Of a stretch of 64,000 bases of DNA, positions 18,127 through 27,943 are shown piece by piece; the stretch's first letter is position 1; each line of letters begins with the position of its first letter. The stretch spans positions 62,001-126,000 of the forward strand of contig NZ_JACHCQ010000005.1 of the NCBI RefSeq assembly GCF_014205835.1, in the 5' to 3' direction. The notes below the pieces were generated by a model. That model did not search any database and was not told where the DNA came from. It saw nothing but the letters and a program-made list of their open reading frames with translations. Source of the stretch: Pedobacter sp. AK013 (GTDB taxonomy: Bacteria; Bacteroidota; Bacteroidia; Sphingobacteriales; Sphingobacteriaceae). Made by a program: the position numbers and the translations under genes.

Positions 18127-19833
18127 ATGAATACTAGAATAATAGCTTTGGTGGTGATCCTGATAGGAATGGCATCATGCAAAAAATATGAAGAAACCCC
18201 TTTACAGGGAATTAATAAAAATAACGTTTACGATCCACTTGATAAAAATGGAGATTTTGCCAGACAAGTGCTTTCTGATTTATATACTTCGCTACCTGAC
18301 GGTTTTAATAGGATAAGGGTAGATGGAGACAATACTGTAGGCGATTTTCTTGATGCCGGAAGTGATGATGCAGTTCCATCGACACAAAATAAGGCGGTAG
18401 AATATTACAAAAACGGGAGATTAAATTCGGCCAATAATCCAGATGATAACTGGGCAGCTGCATATCGTGCAATCCGTGCCGCTAATGATTTTCTTGCCAA
18501 TGTAGATGTGGTTCCTGTTGATGCCAATGCACCAAAAACCATTCAGTACTGGAAAGCTGAAGCACGTTTTATCAGGGCAATGAATTATTTTGAGATGATC
18601 AAAAGATATGGAGGCGTACCATTAATAGGCGATAAAGTATTAACGCCCGATGATAATTTACAAATTCCGCGCAGTACCTTCGAGCAATGTATCAACTATC
18701 TAATAAGCGAATGCGATGCCATTAAAGGTTTGTTGCGTGTTGAACCTGTTGTTGATTCAGACCTGGGTAGAATTACAAGAGGTGCGGCTTATGCCCTAAA
18801 AGCAAGAGTGCTGCTGTATGCTGCCAGTCCGCTTTTTAATGGCGGTGGCACAGCGGGCGATCCCGTAAAGAAAGCTTTGGCAGGTTACCCTACCTTTGAT
18901 GCCGGAAGATGGACATTGGCATTGAATGCGGTACAAGATCTCATCAATTTAAATGCGTACCAGCTTACCACAACGTTTAATGCTGCTTTTATCGGCAGAA
19001 AAAATACAGAAGTAATATTAGCAAAACAAAGAGCCAAAACTTTCGATATAGAAACAAACAATGCTCCAATGGGCTTTACCACACCTTTAAGCAATGGTTT
19101 AACCAGCCCTACGCAAGAACTGGTAGATGCATTCCCGATGTTAAATGGATTAAGTATCACAGATCCTGCTTCTGGTTATGTGGCAACCAACCCTTATGCA
19201 GGCAGAGATAAAAGATTAGACAATACGGTTTTTTATAATGGCATAAAATGGTTGAGCCGTAATGTAGAAACATTTGAAGGTGGCAAAGATAAGCCTGGTG
19301 GTGTAGCTGTACAAACCAGAACAGGTTACTACTTAAAGAAATACATGGCCGATTTTTCTAATGCAACAGCCTATGGTACTCAAGATCACAACTATATTAT
19401 TTTTCGCTACGGAGGAGTATTGCTTGATTACGCAGAATGTTTAAATGAAGTGGGTAGAACCGCCGATGCTTATGCGCCTTTAAGGGCTCTTCGTTTAAGG
19501 GCAGGTATTACTGCTGGTGCCGGTGCAAATGCCTATGGTGTTAAAGATGGGATGTCTCAGGCCGATATGCGCACTTTTATCCAAAATGAAAGAAGGATTG
19601 AAATGGCTTTTGAAGAACAACGTTTCTGGGATATCAGACGCTGGAAAATAGCTGGACAGGTTTTAAACGGCTCACTTCATGGTACCACAATTACCAAATC
19701 TGCAGCAGGTGACTTAACCTATACATTATCAACAGTAAGCAATACAACATTTAATCAGCGGTTTTACCTGATGCCTATTCCTTATTCAGAAGTGATCAGG
19801 AATAGAAGTCTGATACAGAATGAAGGTTGGTAA
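18127..19833 (+). CDS. SusD-like glycan-binding lipoprotein, pair 1
   Basis: A 568-residue RagB/SusD protein. The lipobox GMASC places the lipidated cysteine at about residue 18, with KK after it, typical of surface lipoproteins. Tetratricopeptide-like helices (AEARFIRAMNYFEMIKRYGGVPL, TRGAAYALKARVLLYAASPL) and the C-terminal NERRIEMAFEEQRFWDIRRWKIA block are diagnostic. SusD forms the lid over its SusC partner and captures the glycan at the cell surface. Directly downstream of susC-1 and about 20 bases upstream of susC-2, so all four transport genes are probably one transcript. Confidence 0.96.
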   Translation: MNTRIIALVVILIGMASCKKYEETPLQGINKNNVYDPLDKNGDFARQVLSDLYTSLPDGFNRIRVDGDNTVGDFLDAGSDDAVPSTQNKAVEYYKNGRLNSANNPDDNWAAAYRAIRAANDFLANVDVVPVDANAPKTIQYWKAEARFIRAMNYFEMIKRYGGVPLIGDKVLTPDDNLQIPRSTFEQCINYLISECDAIKGLLRVEPVVDSDLGRITRGAAYALKARVLLYAASPLFNGGGTAGDPVKKALAGYPTFDAGRWTLALNAVQDLINLNAYQLTTTFNAAFIGRKNTEVILAKQRAKTFDIETNNAPMGFTTPLSNGLTSPTQELVDAFPMLNGLSITDPASGYVATNPYAGRDKRLDNTVFYNGIKWLSRNVETFEGGKDKPGGVAVQTRTGYYLKKYMADFSNATAYGTQDHNYIIFRYGGVLLDYAECLNEVGRTADAYAPLRALRLRAGITAGAGANAYGVKDGMSQADMRTFIQNERRIEMAFEEQRFWDIRRWKIAGQVLNGSLHGTTITKSAAGDLTYTLSTVSNTTFNQRFYLMPIPYSEVIRNRSLIQNEGW

Positions 19834-19853
19834 CCATTAAAAATAAGTTAGAA

Positions 19854-22800
19854 ATGAAAGTATTTATGAGAAAATATATATTCCTTTTAGCCTTCACCGT
19901 TTTGTCGAAATTACTCTTTGCACAAAATGTTAATGTACAGGGCCAGGTTAATGACAAAGATGGGGGCATTCCGGGGGCAACTATTATTGAGAAAGATGTT
20001 CCCGGTAATGGGGCATCTACCGGTATAGATGGTAAATTTCGAATTACCTTGAGAGGTAAAAGTCACGTTTTGGTGATTAATGCTATTGGCTATTTATCAA
20101 AAGAAGTTACCGTTGGCCAATCGACCACCATCAATGTAAATTTAGAAGCTGATGTGAAGGGCTTGGAAGAAGTGGTGGTGGTAGGTTATGGTACCACTAA
20201 AAAAGCTACTTTAACTGGTGCAATAAGTTCTGTATCAGGCCAGGATATTAGAAGAAATCCTTCAGCAAGTTTACAGAACACTTTGGCCGGCCGGTTGCCA
20301 GGTTTCAGTTCGCAGCAAACCAGTGGCCAGCCCGGATCAGATGGTGCAACATTTTTTATCCGTGGAACAGGTTCCTACACCGGATCTAACCAACCCCTTA
20401 TTATCGTAGATGATATTGAGTTTACCTATGCACAATTTGCCCGTTTAGATGCGAATGAGATTGAAAGCTTAAGTATCCTAAAAGATGCATCTACAACAGC
20501 AGTATATGGTATAAAAGGTGCTAATGGAGTGGTTTTGGTTACCACCAGGCGAGGAGTTGTAGGTCCTCCAAGTATTACTTTCCGCAGCGAGTATGCACTC
20601 TCACAACCCACAAGATTACCCAAATTTCTTAACGCTTATGAATCGGCTAAGCTGGTAAACCAGGCTCGAATAAACGATGGGCTGCCTGTTCAATACACCG
20701 ATGCCGATCTGGAACATTGGAGAACCGGCGATGACCCCTACGGACACCCGGATGTAAACTGGAAAGATGTTTTATTCCGTAAATTTAGCTATCAATGGCG
20801 CAATAACTTTGATATCAGTGGTGGTAACGATATCGTGAAGTATTTTGCTTCAGTAGGCATGATTAAACAGAATGGTCTCTTAAATGATTTTAGTTCGGGC
20901 GAAGATGTAAACAACAACTTTTACTACAAAAGATACAACTACCGTTCTAATATTGATATTAAAGCCACAAAAACCTTAAATGTTAAACTTGATTTATTCG
21001 GAAACATTGGAGAGAGAAATAGTCCGGTAATTCCAAACATTAACGGTATCCAGAATATATTTTATTTCTATAATAGTTACCTCACGCTGGCACCTTTTGC
21101 TTATCCTATTTACAACCCTAATGGAAGTTATGGTTACAGTTATGCGCAGCCTGGCCGTTACTCTTCGCCAAATATTGTGCAGGCATTAACACTTGGCGGG
21201 TACAGCCGGGATTTCGAAAATAACATGAATATCAATGCTGCTGCTACGCAAAAGCTCGATTTTATTACTCAGGGACTTTCTTTGAGAGGAGCTATTGCTT
21301 ATGGCAGTACTTACTCTTACACGAGGGGCTTGTCAAGAGGAACTTATCCTGCTTTTATTTACAATCCAGCAGACGGAAGTTATACCCCTAAAGATCCAAA
21401 TGTATTCAGGGTAGGTTTTTATTCATTGAACTATAACCCTGGTTCTACTACAAGAACGATTAACCCACAGGCTTCGTTAAACTACGATCGTACTTTTGGT
21501 TCGCATCACGTGTCGGGTTTGGTATTATATAACAACAGAACTTATTTTGGATATAGAGATGCCACCAATACAAACCGCATATTAAATTTTATCCCAGTGC
21601 CAACAAGTGGTTTTTCTGGTCGGGTAGGATACGATTATAAAGGGAAATATCTGGCCGAATTTAATGTAGGTTATAATAAAACAGAAGTTTTTGCATCTGG
21701 CAGAAAATACGGTTTTTTTCCTGCCGGATCACTTGGATATAACATTTCAGAAGAAGAATTCTTTAAAGAAAACATGAAGTTTATTGATCGTTTAAAATTC
21801 AGGGCATCTTATGGCCTTGTCGGAACAGATGATATTGGTGACGGTCAATACGCTTATTTACAAACCTATAACAATAGTGGTAGCGTATCATTCGGGACTT
21901 CTCATAATGCCTATAACGCTATATTTGAGGGGCGCCTGGCCAATGCTAATGTAACCTGGGAAAAGGTGAAGAAGCTTAATATCGGTATGGATTTAACCAT
22001 GTTTAAAGGGCGTATTACTTCAACCCTTGATGTATTTAATGATGACCGATACGATATTTTAACTAAAAGAGGGACAGTTTCTTATATATTCGGGCAAGAT
22101 TTACCCCCGGTTAACCTTGGAAAAACAAATAATAAGGGGTTTGAGTTGGAACTTGCCTATAACGATAAAATTGGTAAAGATTTTAATTATCGTGTTGGCG
22201 GTAACATATCGGTAGCTAAAAACAAAATTGTTTTCCAGGATGAAGCTTTGCCGCTTTTCTCTTACCAACGATATACCGGTAATCCGATTGGTACACCAAA
22301 ACAATTTAAATTTTTAGGTTTTTACCAGGATGCTGCTGATGTGGCAAATAGTGCTAAACCACTTACTGGTGCAAAACCCGGCGACCTTAAATATGCCGAT
22401 TTAAATGGCGATGGTGTAATTACCGACGCAGATCAATCTTATTTCGGTTACTCCAATACACCCAATACCATTGTGGGTTTTAATTTAAGTGCAAATTATA
22501 AAACGTTAAGTTTAAATGTGTTGTTTCAAGGCGCATTGAATTTTAATGTGGCAGGGGTTAGAGAATCTATCCAGGCTTTTGGATCCAACTTTCAGGCTAT
22601 TCACCAACAAAGCTGGACTCCTGAACTTGGTCAGAATGCTAAATATCCCATATTATCAACCTCGCCAAATTCGATATCTATTCCTACCGCGCCATCAGAT
22701 TTTTGGAATGTTAGGGGAGATTATTTGCGGTTAAAATCCATAGAGCTTAGTTATGGACTTCCACAGAGCTGGGTAAATAAAGTGCATTTAAAAGGAGCAA

Positions 22801-22946
22801 GGGTATACGTAAACGGTACCAATTTAATTACATGGACCAAACTTGGCTCGTTGTACGAATACGATCCGGAAATATCAAGTTACAATACAAACACCAACTA
22901 TCCGCCGCAAAGGCTTTACAACATGGGTTTATCGGTAACATTTTAA
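19854..22946 (+). CDS. SusC-like TonB-dependent transporter, pair 2
   Basis: About 1030 residues. I start at 19854 (MKVFMRKYIFLLAF) because the first in-frame ATG at 19827 overlaps the previous gene and would put nine polar residues before the signal peptide. The order is standard: signal peptide ending LFAQ, CarboxypepD_reg-like domain (VQGQVNDKDGGIPGATI), the EEVVVVGYGTTKKATLTGAI TonB box/plug entry, NTLAGRLPGF, LIIVDDIE, LKDASTTAVYGIKGANGVVLV, and a barrel ending SVTF. Partner of the SusD that starts 10 bases downstream. Having two different SusCD pairs in one locus suggests uptake of two sizes or types of arabinogalactan fragment. Confidence 0.96.
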   Translation: MKVFMRKYIFLLAFTVLSKLLFAQNVNVQGQVNDKDGGIPGATIIEKDVPGNGASTGIDGKFRITLRGKSHVLVINAIGYLSKEVTVGQSTTINVNLEADVKGLEEVVVVGYGTTKKATLTGAISSVSGQDIRRNPSASLQNTLAGRLPGFSSQQTSGQPGSDGATFFIRGTGSYTGSNQPLIIVDDIEFTYAQFARLDANEIESLSILKDASTTAVYGIKGANGVVLVTTRRGVVGPPSITFRSEYALSQPTRLPKFLNAYESAKLVNQARINDGLPVQYTDADLEHWRTGDDPYGHPDVNWKDVLFRKFSYQWRNNFDISGGNDIVKYFASVGMIKQNGLLNDFSSGEDVNNNFYYKRYNYRSNIDIKATKTLNVKLDLFGNIGERNSPVIPNINGIQNIFYFYNSYLTLAPFAYPIYNPNGSYGYSYAQPGRYSSPNIVQALTLGGYSRDFENNMNINAAATQKLDFITQGLSLRGAIAYGSTYSYTRGLSRGTYPAFIYNPADGSYTPKDPNVFRVGFYSLNYNPGSTTRTINPQASLNYDRTFGSHHVSGLVLYNNRTYFGYRDATNTNRILNFIPVPTSGFSGRVGYDYKGKYLAEFNVGYNKTEVFASGRKYGFFPAGSLGYNISEEEFFKENMKFIDRLKFRASYGLVGTDDIGDGQYAYLQTYNNSGSVSFGTSHNAYNAIFEGRLANANVTWEKVKKLNIGMDLTMFKGRITSTLDVFNDDRYDILTKRGTVSYIFGQDLPPVNLGKTNNKGFELELAYNDKIGKDFNYRVGGNISVAKNKIVFQDEALPLFSYQRYTGNPIGTPKQFKFLGFYQDAADVANSAKPLTGAKPGDLKYADLNGDGVITDADQSYFGYSNTPNTIVGFNLSANYKTLSLNVLFQGALNFNVAGVRESIQAFGSNFQAIHQQSWTPELGQNAKYPILSTSPNSISIPTAPSDFWNVRGDYLRLKSIELSYGLPQSWVNKVHLKGARVYVNGTNLITWTKLGSLYEYDPEISSYNTNTNYPPQRLYNMGLSVTF

Positions 22947-22955
22947 GTTTAAGTT

Positions 22956-24698
22956 ATGAAAAGATATATTTTAATTGTTTTAATTTTAGTAGGGTTAACA
23001 TCCTGCAAAAAAGCAACCAGTTACCTCGATCAGCAAAATACCGGACAGGATGCAACTGTAGTATTTAGCGATAGTGTAAGAACATTAGGTTTTTTAAATG
23101 GGATTTATCAGGGACGTGGTTTTTCATTTAACAAAGGCCGTTGGGATAGTCATGGAAACCTTGAAGAGGCTACAGATGACGCCGAATACCGTTATAGCGG
23201 ATCAGGTCAATATGCAGTAATTCTGTATTCGGGTAACGTAAACCCATTAAATGTGGTAAAAGGTACTACAACCGATTTTTATGTTCAGCCATATTTACAG
23301 ATCCGGGCGGTAAATTTGTTTTTGTCGAAATTGCCAACAACACCATTGGCGCCTGTAACACAAAAGCGCGTTGCTGCTGAAGCTAGGTTTTTACGCGCCT
23401 GGTATTATCATTACTTAGTAAAGTCTTTTGGGGGCATTGCGCTTCTTGGCGATAAGTTGTTTGATAAGGATGATATCATTGATATTCCAAGAAATACTTA
23501 CGAAGATTGTATAAACTACATTGTAAGTGAATGTGATGCTGCTGCAGCAAACCTTCCATTAGATCAGTTGGATCAGGATTACGGAAGAATTACCAAAGGG
23601 ATGTGCCTTGCATTAAAATCGAGAGTATTGCTTAGTGCCGCAAGTCCGCTGTTTAATGGAGGCGGTATAGTTAAAACGGGTGCAATTGCCAGTATAATCG
23701 CCTACCCAACTTACGATGCTACCCGTTGGGCAAAAGCTGCACAAGCAGCTAAAGATGTAATTGATATGAATAAATACGACCTCGTACTAGATAATACTAC
23801 TGCCCCTGGTTATGGCTTTTATAAAGCCTTTATTAGCAGGGCAAACAGCGAATTGATATTTACTTTTACACAGGCACCAAACAGAGATTTTGAAGGTCAT
23901 TTTCTTCCTCCGTCGCGAAGTGGAGGCTATTATTCAACTCCAACCCAAAACCTGGTCGATCAGTTCGATATGCGTAATGGCAAGCAGATTACAGACCCAA
24001 CTTCAGGGTATAATGCAGCTAATCCATATATTAATCGCGATCCAAGGTTTGGTTATACTGTAATCTACAATGGTTCATCATATGCGAATAATAGCGGGGC
24101 TCAGGCACCGGTTTTTACCTACGTAAATGCGCCTAGTGATGGTACAGGCATTGGAACAACCTCTGGTTACTACGGCCGCAAAATGTGCGATGTAAACGTA
24201 TCATGGGGTGGAAGTGCAACTGCAGACAGGGGATATCCTTTAATGAGGTACGCAGAAATATTATTAAATTATGCTGAAGCACTTAACGAATTAGGGCAAG
24301 TGAATGATGCCCTTGCCTATATTTTCAAGATCAGGGAACGTGCTGGCATTTTGCCTGGTGCCGATACCAGGTTTGGTATAAAAGCAGGCATTAGTCAGGC
24401 TGAACTCAGAGACGTAATTATTAAAGAACGCCGTACCGAAATGGCTTTTGAAGATATGCGTTTTTACGATGAAAGAAGATGGAAAATTGCTGAAGTAACC
24501 GAAAATGCTTTCAATAAAGTAATGCTGATTACACCAAAAACTGGTACAACATCTACTTCTATCGATGGTACCTCGTATAATTATCAAATTACGAATTCCA
24601 TTAGAAGACATAATTTTCGTCCGGCAAATTACCTATTACCAATTCCACAAAGTGAAATTTTAAAACTCCCATCGTTTTTGCAAAACCCGGGGTATTAA
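22956..24698 (+). CDS. SusD-like glycan-binding lipoprotein, pair 2
   Basis: A 580-residue RagB/SusD protein with lipobox GLTSC (cysteine near residue 17) followed by KK. RAWYYHYLVKSFGGIALLGD, KGMCLALKSRVLLSAASPLFNGGG and KERRTEMAFEDMRFYDERRWKIAE are the SusD signature helices, and the C-terminal YLLPIPQSEILKLP...LQNPGY is the usual SusD ending. It follows its SusC by 10 bases and is the last gene of the transport block; a hairpin lies 32 bases downstream. Confidence 0.96.
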   Translation: MKRYILIVLILVGLTSCKKATSYLDQQNTGQDATVVFSDSVRTLGFLNGIYQGRGFSFNKGRWDSHGNLEEATDDAEYRYSGSGQYAVILYSGNVNPLNVVKGTTTDFYVQPYLQIRAVNLFLSKLPTTPLAPVTQKRVAAEARFLRAWYYHYLVKSFGGIALLGDKLFDKDDIIDIPRNTYEDCINYIVSECDAAAANLPLDQLDQDYGRITKGMCLALKSRVLLSAASPLFNGGGIVKTGAIASIIAYPTYDATRWAKAAQAAKDVIDMNKYDLVLDNTTAPGYGFYKAFISRANSELIFTFTQAPNRDFEGHFLPPSRSGGYYSTPTQNLVDQFDMRNGKQITDPTSGYNAANPYINRDPRFGYTVIYNGSSYANNSGAQAPVFTYVNAPSDGTGIGTTSGYYGRKMCDVNVSWGGSATADRGYPLMRYAEILLNYAEALNELGQVNDALAYIFKIRERAGILPGADTRFGIKAGISQAELRDVIIKERRTEMAFEDMRFYDERRWKIAEVTENAFNKVMLITPKTGTTSTSIDGTSYNYQITNSIRRHNFRPANYLLPIPQSEILKLPSFLQNPGY

Positions 24699-24729
24699 GC
24701 TATTTTGGTTAGCATGCTTAATCCTAAAC

Positions 24730-24757
24730 CTCTCCAGGTGTTAAAAGATCTGGAGAG
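24730..24757 (+). terminator. Possible terminator hairpin after the SusCD block
   Basis: CTCTCCAG and CTGGAGAG form a perfect 8-bp stem with a 12-base loop. A T-rich stretch (ATCTTTTTAG) lies about 13 bases further, not directly adjoining, so termination may be partial and some transcription could continue into the GH16 gene. Confidence 0.5.
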
Positions 24758-24874
24758 CGGATTAACTAGATCTTTTTAGCCTCAAATAGGCTGTTTTAGA
24801 TCGCTTTTATTGCTATAAGATTACGCATATAACCTAAATTTATATCATTAAATTAGCTAACCCATAAATTACCC

Positions 24875-25732
24875 ATGCAAAATAGAATCCTGTTTAGTTT
24901 TGTTTTATTGTTAGCTATTTTTATTCAATCCTGCGCATTAAAAAAAGAACAGAATTTTTCCAACAGCTACTCATCCGAAGGTTATAAGCTGGTTTGGAGT
25001 GATGAATTTAATAAAGATGGTACTCTTAATCCAGCCAATTGGGATTATGAGAAAGGTTTTGTCCGCAATGAAGAGCTACAATGGTACCAACCCGAAAATG
25101 CTTTCTGCAAAGATGGTAAATTGATTATCGAAGCACGAAAAGAAATAAAACCTAATCCGCTATATGTAGAAGGGAGTAAAGATTGGCGTAAAAAGCCTCA
25201 AAATATCGAATATACTTCGGCATGTATCATCACCAAAGGTTTACAGAGCTGGCAATATGGGCGATTTGAGATGAGAGGAAAGATTGACATCTCGGATGGA
25301 CTCTGGCCCGCATTTTGGACATTGGGCGTAAATGGCAGCTGGCCTGCAAACGGCGAAATCGATATTATGGAATACTACCAGGAAAAGTTACTGGCCAATA
25401 TTGCAAGTTTAGGTGCCAATAAAAAGGCAAAATGGTTTAGCAATAGCAAGCCCATTGCCGAACTGGGTGGAAAAAAATGGGCAGCAGAATTTCACGTTTG
25501 GCGCATGGATTGGGATAGTGAAACCATCAGTTTATCTGTAGATGGAATGCTCCTGAATAAAACCAACTTACGCGACCTTAAAAATGATGATGGATCAGAT
25601 TTTCATCCTTTTAAACAAAAACATTACATCTTGTTCGATCTGGCAATGGGTGGGATGAACGGTGGTTCGTTAAATGACACCAAATTTCCTAATAGAATGG
25701 AAGTCGATTATGTTAGGGTATATCAGAAATAG
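24875..25732 (+). CDS. GH16 endo-glycanase lipoprotein (probable beta-1,3-galactanase or glucanase)
   Basis: A 285-residue enzyme with lipobox IQSC (cysteine near residue 20), so it is membrane-anchored and may face the cell surface. The GH16 catalytic motif GEIDIMEYY is present with E161 (nucleophile), D163 and E166 (acid/base). LVWSDEFNKDG at the start, YTSACIITKG, GRFEMRGKI and the closing MEVDYVRVYQK complete a full-length catalytic domain. GH16 contains laminarinases, agarases, carrageenases and endo-beta-1,3-galactanases. The company of GH43_24 and GH35 favours galactan, as the surface endo-enzyme of the locus. It has its own 176-base upstream gap. Confidence 0.88.
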   Translation: MQNRILFSFVLLLAIFIQSCALKKEQNFSNSYSSEGYKLVWSDEFNKDGTLNPANWDYEKGFVRNEELQWYQPENAFCKDGKLIIEARKEIKPNPLYVEGSKDWRKKPQNIEYTSACIITKGLQSWQYGRFEMRGKIDISDGLWPAFWTLGVNGSWPANGEIDIMEYYQEKLLANIASLGANKKAKWFSNSKPIAELGGKKWAAEFHVWRMDWDSETISLSVDGMLLNKTNLRDLKNDDGSDFHPFKQKHYILFDLAMGGMNGGSLNDTKFPNRMEVDYVRVYQK

Positions 25733-26253
25733 ATGCCTTCCCAATTGTCTCCCTGAGGAGTAATTTATTGTATAAAAATCGATATAAATGACATTTAATT
25801 ATTGGTCTTTTGCGATATGTAATTCCCCTCTTTCAGAGGGGTGTCCGCAGGACGGGGTGTTTTATTAGTCCTAGCCGGACAGGCTTCTTTCTTTTTGGTG
25901 TCAAAAAGAAACAAAACCGAGGCATTGCCGAGCTCATTAATACAAATGAAAGCAATAGAAAACCATTAATAAAACACCGGCTGAAAATTTATTCATTTGT
26001 TTTTGTGGCTTTCAGCTGCATTCATGAGGGCTTTGCCGTTTTCTTTCGAAGCTACTAGGTTGGCTTGGGCAGTGCAGTCCGAAAAATTTGTTAGGCCGGG
26101 TTTAATTGAAACGGAGATACTGTGCTATGGCCTAGCGGGGCGGAAATGTAGGTGTCGAAGTAATGTGTTGATTATCAATTAGTTATCGAATAACGTCAAT
26201 GGTAGCGTAGTCGAAGGGCTGAAACAAGTTCAGGATGATTGTGTGCTAAATAA
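25733..26253. repeat. Non-coding mosaic of palindromes and inverted repeats
   Basis: This 521-base region has uneven composition and no believable gene; two 60-82-residue reading frames here have no signal of selection. It holds a hairpin at 25825-25841 (CCCCTCT, loop TTC, AGAGGGG) and a 12-bp perfect inverted repeat, GGTGTTTTATTA at 25856-25867 and its complement at 25968-25979, which bounds a 124-bp segment. A GTAGCGTAGTCGAAGGGC-like stretch near 26201 resembles dispersed intergenic repeats seen in this phylum. I read it as debris of small non-autonomous elements. Confidence 0.5.
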
Positions 26254-26285
26254 AAAGAGCCATGGTTTAATTTCCATGGCTCTTT
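26254..26285. terminator. Strong bidirectional terminator
   Basis: AAAGAGCCATGG, an 8-base loop, then CCATGGCTCTTT: a perfect 12-bp stem with an A-run on the left arm and a T-run on the right. It sits 18 bases beyond the stop codon of the leftward OmpA gene, so its main job is to end that transcript. Confidence 0.85.
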
Positions 26286-26303
26286 CTATTATATTTTTGA
26301 GCA

Positions 26304-26834
26304 TTAATTCTGAACTTTGATTTCAGTTCTTCTGTTCAGTATTCTACCTTCTTCGCTAGCATTGCTGCTAATAGGTTCTTTCTCGCCATGGCCAACAACG
26401 GTGAAATTATTTCCGTTTAAGCCGGCGTTTATAAAGTACGATTTTACTGCGTTTGCACGATCAACAGAAAGTTGCATGTTGTGCTCTGGTGTACCTTCTG
26501 CAGATGAGTGGCCATTAAGAATAAATTTTGTGTTTGGTGATTTTTTCATTTCTGTCACGGCTTTATCCAGGATAGAGAATGATGATGTTTTAAGTACAAA
26601 TGAATTAAACTCGAATTGAATATTATCTAAATTAAAATTGGGCTTTTCTGCTGGAGCAGGAGCTTCTTCTTTCTCTGGAGCTGGCGCCGGTTTTTTCTCT
26701 TCTATCGGTGGTGCTGCTTTTTCAACAGGTGCTGGAGCAGGTTTGGCTACCAGTTTTTTTGTTTTACAAGAGTACATCGTGAGGGTAAACAAGGCTAGGA
26801 GCGTAGTAAATAAAAGGTTTTTGGTAATGTTCAT
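26304..26834 (-). CDS. OmpA-family lipoprotein with proline-alanine linker
   Basis: A 176-residue lipoprotein. The lipobox MYSC puts the lipidated cysteine near residue 23. A low-complexity linker rich in Pro, Ala, Glu and Lys follows (about 30-65), long enough to reach from the outer membrane to the cell wall. The OmpA domain (about 70-176) keeps LNGHSSAEGTPEHNMQLSVDRANAV and LNRRTEIKV, with the Asp and Arg that bind peptidoglycan. Likely a Pal-like tether between outer membrane and wall. Single gene on the minus strand with its own terminator. Confidence 0.93.
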   Translation of the reverse strand: MNITKNLLFTTLLALFTLTMYSCKTKKLVAKPAPAPVEKAAPPIEEKKPAPAPEKEEAPAPAEKPNFNLDNIQFEFNSFVLKTSSFSILDKAVTEMKKSPNTKFILNGHSSAEGTPEHNMQLSVDRANAVKSYFINAGLNGNNFTVVGHGEKEPISSNASEEGRILNRRTEIKVQN

Positions 26835-27084
26835 GTTTTAAGATTAATTTAAGTTTATTGTGTGTTTGTTGCCCAAACATACTAATAAATGATTTACAGT
26901 TATAACGATGTTTTTTTTAAGAACTTATGTTTATCCGCTTAATCCCCAAAATTTAATAAACATTTTCTGATGCGATTTTACTTTTAGCAATCATAATCAG
27001 TATTCTTTTCCTTAAGCCTGGCCATAGAAATTTAATCAGTTTACTGGTACAAACCGATTAAATAAATTGATCTGAAAAAAATAA

Positions 27085-27783
27085 TTAGACCTTTAAGTTT
27101 GGCATTAAGTTTAAGAATGCCTGCGAATTAGCATTGTATTTTTTCTTATCTAATTTAAAATAGAATGCTCCCTTTTTAGAACCTGTTCTGTCTTTTTCCG
27201 CCAGTTTAATTAATAATCCCGTCGAGGTAATTTTACGACTGAAATTTCTGGTATCGATTTTAGTATCGTTTACCTCCTCAAAAAGAATATGCAACTGTGG
27301 AATTGTAAATTTTTTAGGCAGCATCTCGAACAAAATAGGATGGAGGGCAGCTTTATATCTTAGTTTTTTTCGTGCATCAGCAACCATTTGGTTATGGTCG
27401 AAAATAAGTTTTGGCCTATCGTTGATCAAAAACCATTCGGCCTCATAATCGTCGTTTAACTGTGCCTCGTATTTGTGTATGTCGATGAGGGCAAAATATC
27501 CAACAGAAAGTGTTCTTTCAATTGGGTCGCGGCGAGGTTCTCCATAAATCTGCATCTGCTCCAGGTAAACGCCCTCCAAACCTGTCATCTTTTTGAGCAC
27601 CCTATTTGCCGCATCATCCGGACTTTCATCAGCGCCTACAAAACCTCCCATTAAACTCCATTTGTTTATCTCAGGTTCTAAACCCCGCTTAACCAATAGA
27701 ATTTTAAGGTGTTCACCATCAAATCCAAACACTATGCAATCAACAGCAACAAGATAATGCGGTTGCTTGGAATATTCAATCAT
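27085..27783 (-). CDS. Nudix-fold transcriptional regulator with C-terminal winged helix
   Basis: A 232-residue NrtR/AraR-type regulator: Nudix fold at about 8-140 and a winged-helix DNA-binding part at about 145-225 (FTIPQLHILFEEV, RNFSRKITSTGLL). The Nudix box is degenerate: where hydrolases have REUxEEXGU this protein has NRVLKKMTGL, so the metal-binding glutamates are gone and it should sense a ligand without hydrolysing it. In Bacteroides thetaiotaomicron a protein of this build regulates arabinose use. Here it is divergent from galT-galK-symporter with a long palindrome between, so I infer a repressor or activator of galactose use. It may also control itself. Confidence 0.88.
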   Translation of the reverse strand: MIEYSKQPHYLVAVDCIVFGFDGEHLKILLVKRGLEPEINKWSLMGGFVGADESPDDAANRVLKKMTGLEGVYLEQMQIYGEPRRDPIERTLSVGYFALIDIHKYEAQLNDDYEAEWFLINDRPKLIFDHNQMVADARKKLRYKAALHPILFEMLPKKFTIPQLHILFEEVNDTKIDTRNFSRKITSTGLLIKLAEKDRTGSKKGAFYFKLDKKKYNANSQAFLNLMPNLKV

Positions 27784-27834
27784 TTTTTATCAAAATTTTA
27801 AAGGGCTTAATATGTTCAAATTTTCACGAAAATA

Positions 27835-27877
27835 AAAATTATTATTAATTGTCGTTTTGACAATTAATAATAATTTT
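27835..27877. promoter_or_regulatory. 43-bp perfect palindrome, candidate operator of the Nudix regulator
   Basis: Two 19-bp arms (AAAATTATTATTAATTGTC and its exact complement) flank a 5-base GTTTT centre. The core reads ATTGTC-GTTTT-GACAAT. It lies 51 bp upstream of the regulator start and 66 bp upstream of galT, midway between divergent genes, where an operator for both would be expected. As RNA it would also fold into a long hairpin. The link to the regulator is inference from position. Confidence 0.7.
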
Positions 27878-27943
27878 ATAATTTGGCGCATTAGATAGGT
27901 TAAGCCATGTGGCTTCCTTTTTCTAACCAATTGAGAATATAAA

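Noticed and set aside
25810..26182. Two overlapping plus-strand reading frames of 61 and 82 residues
   Set aside because: They run through palindromes and repeat-like DNA, have no protein-like composition or start context, and overlap each other in different frames.
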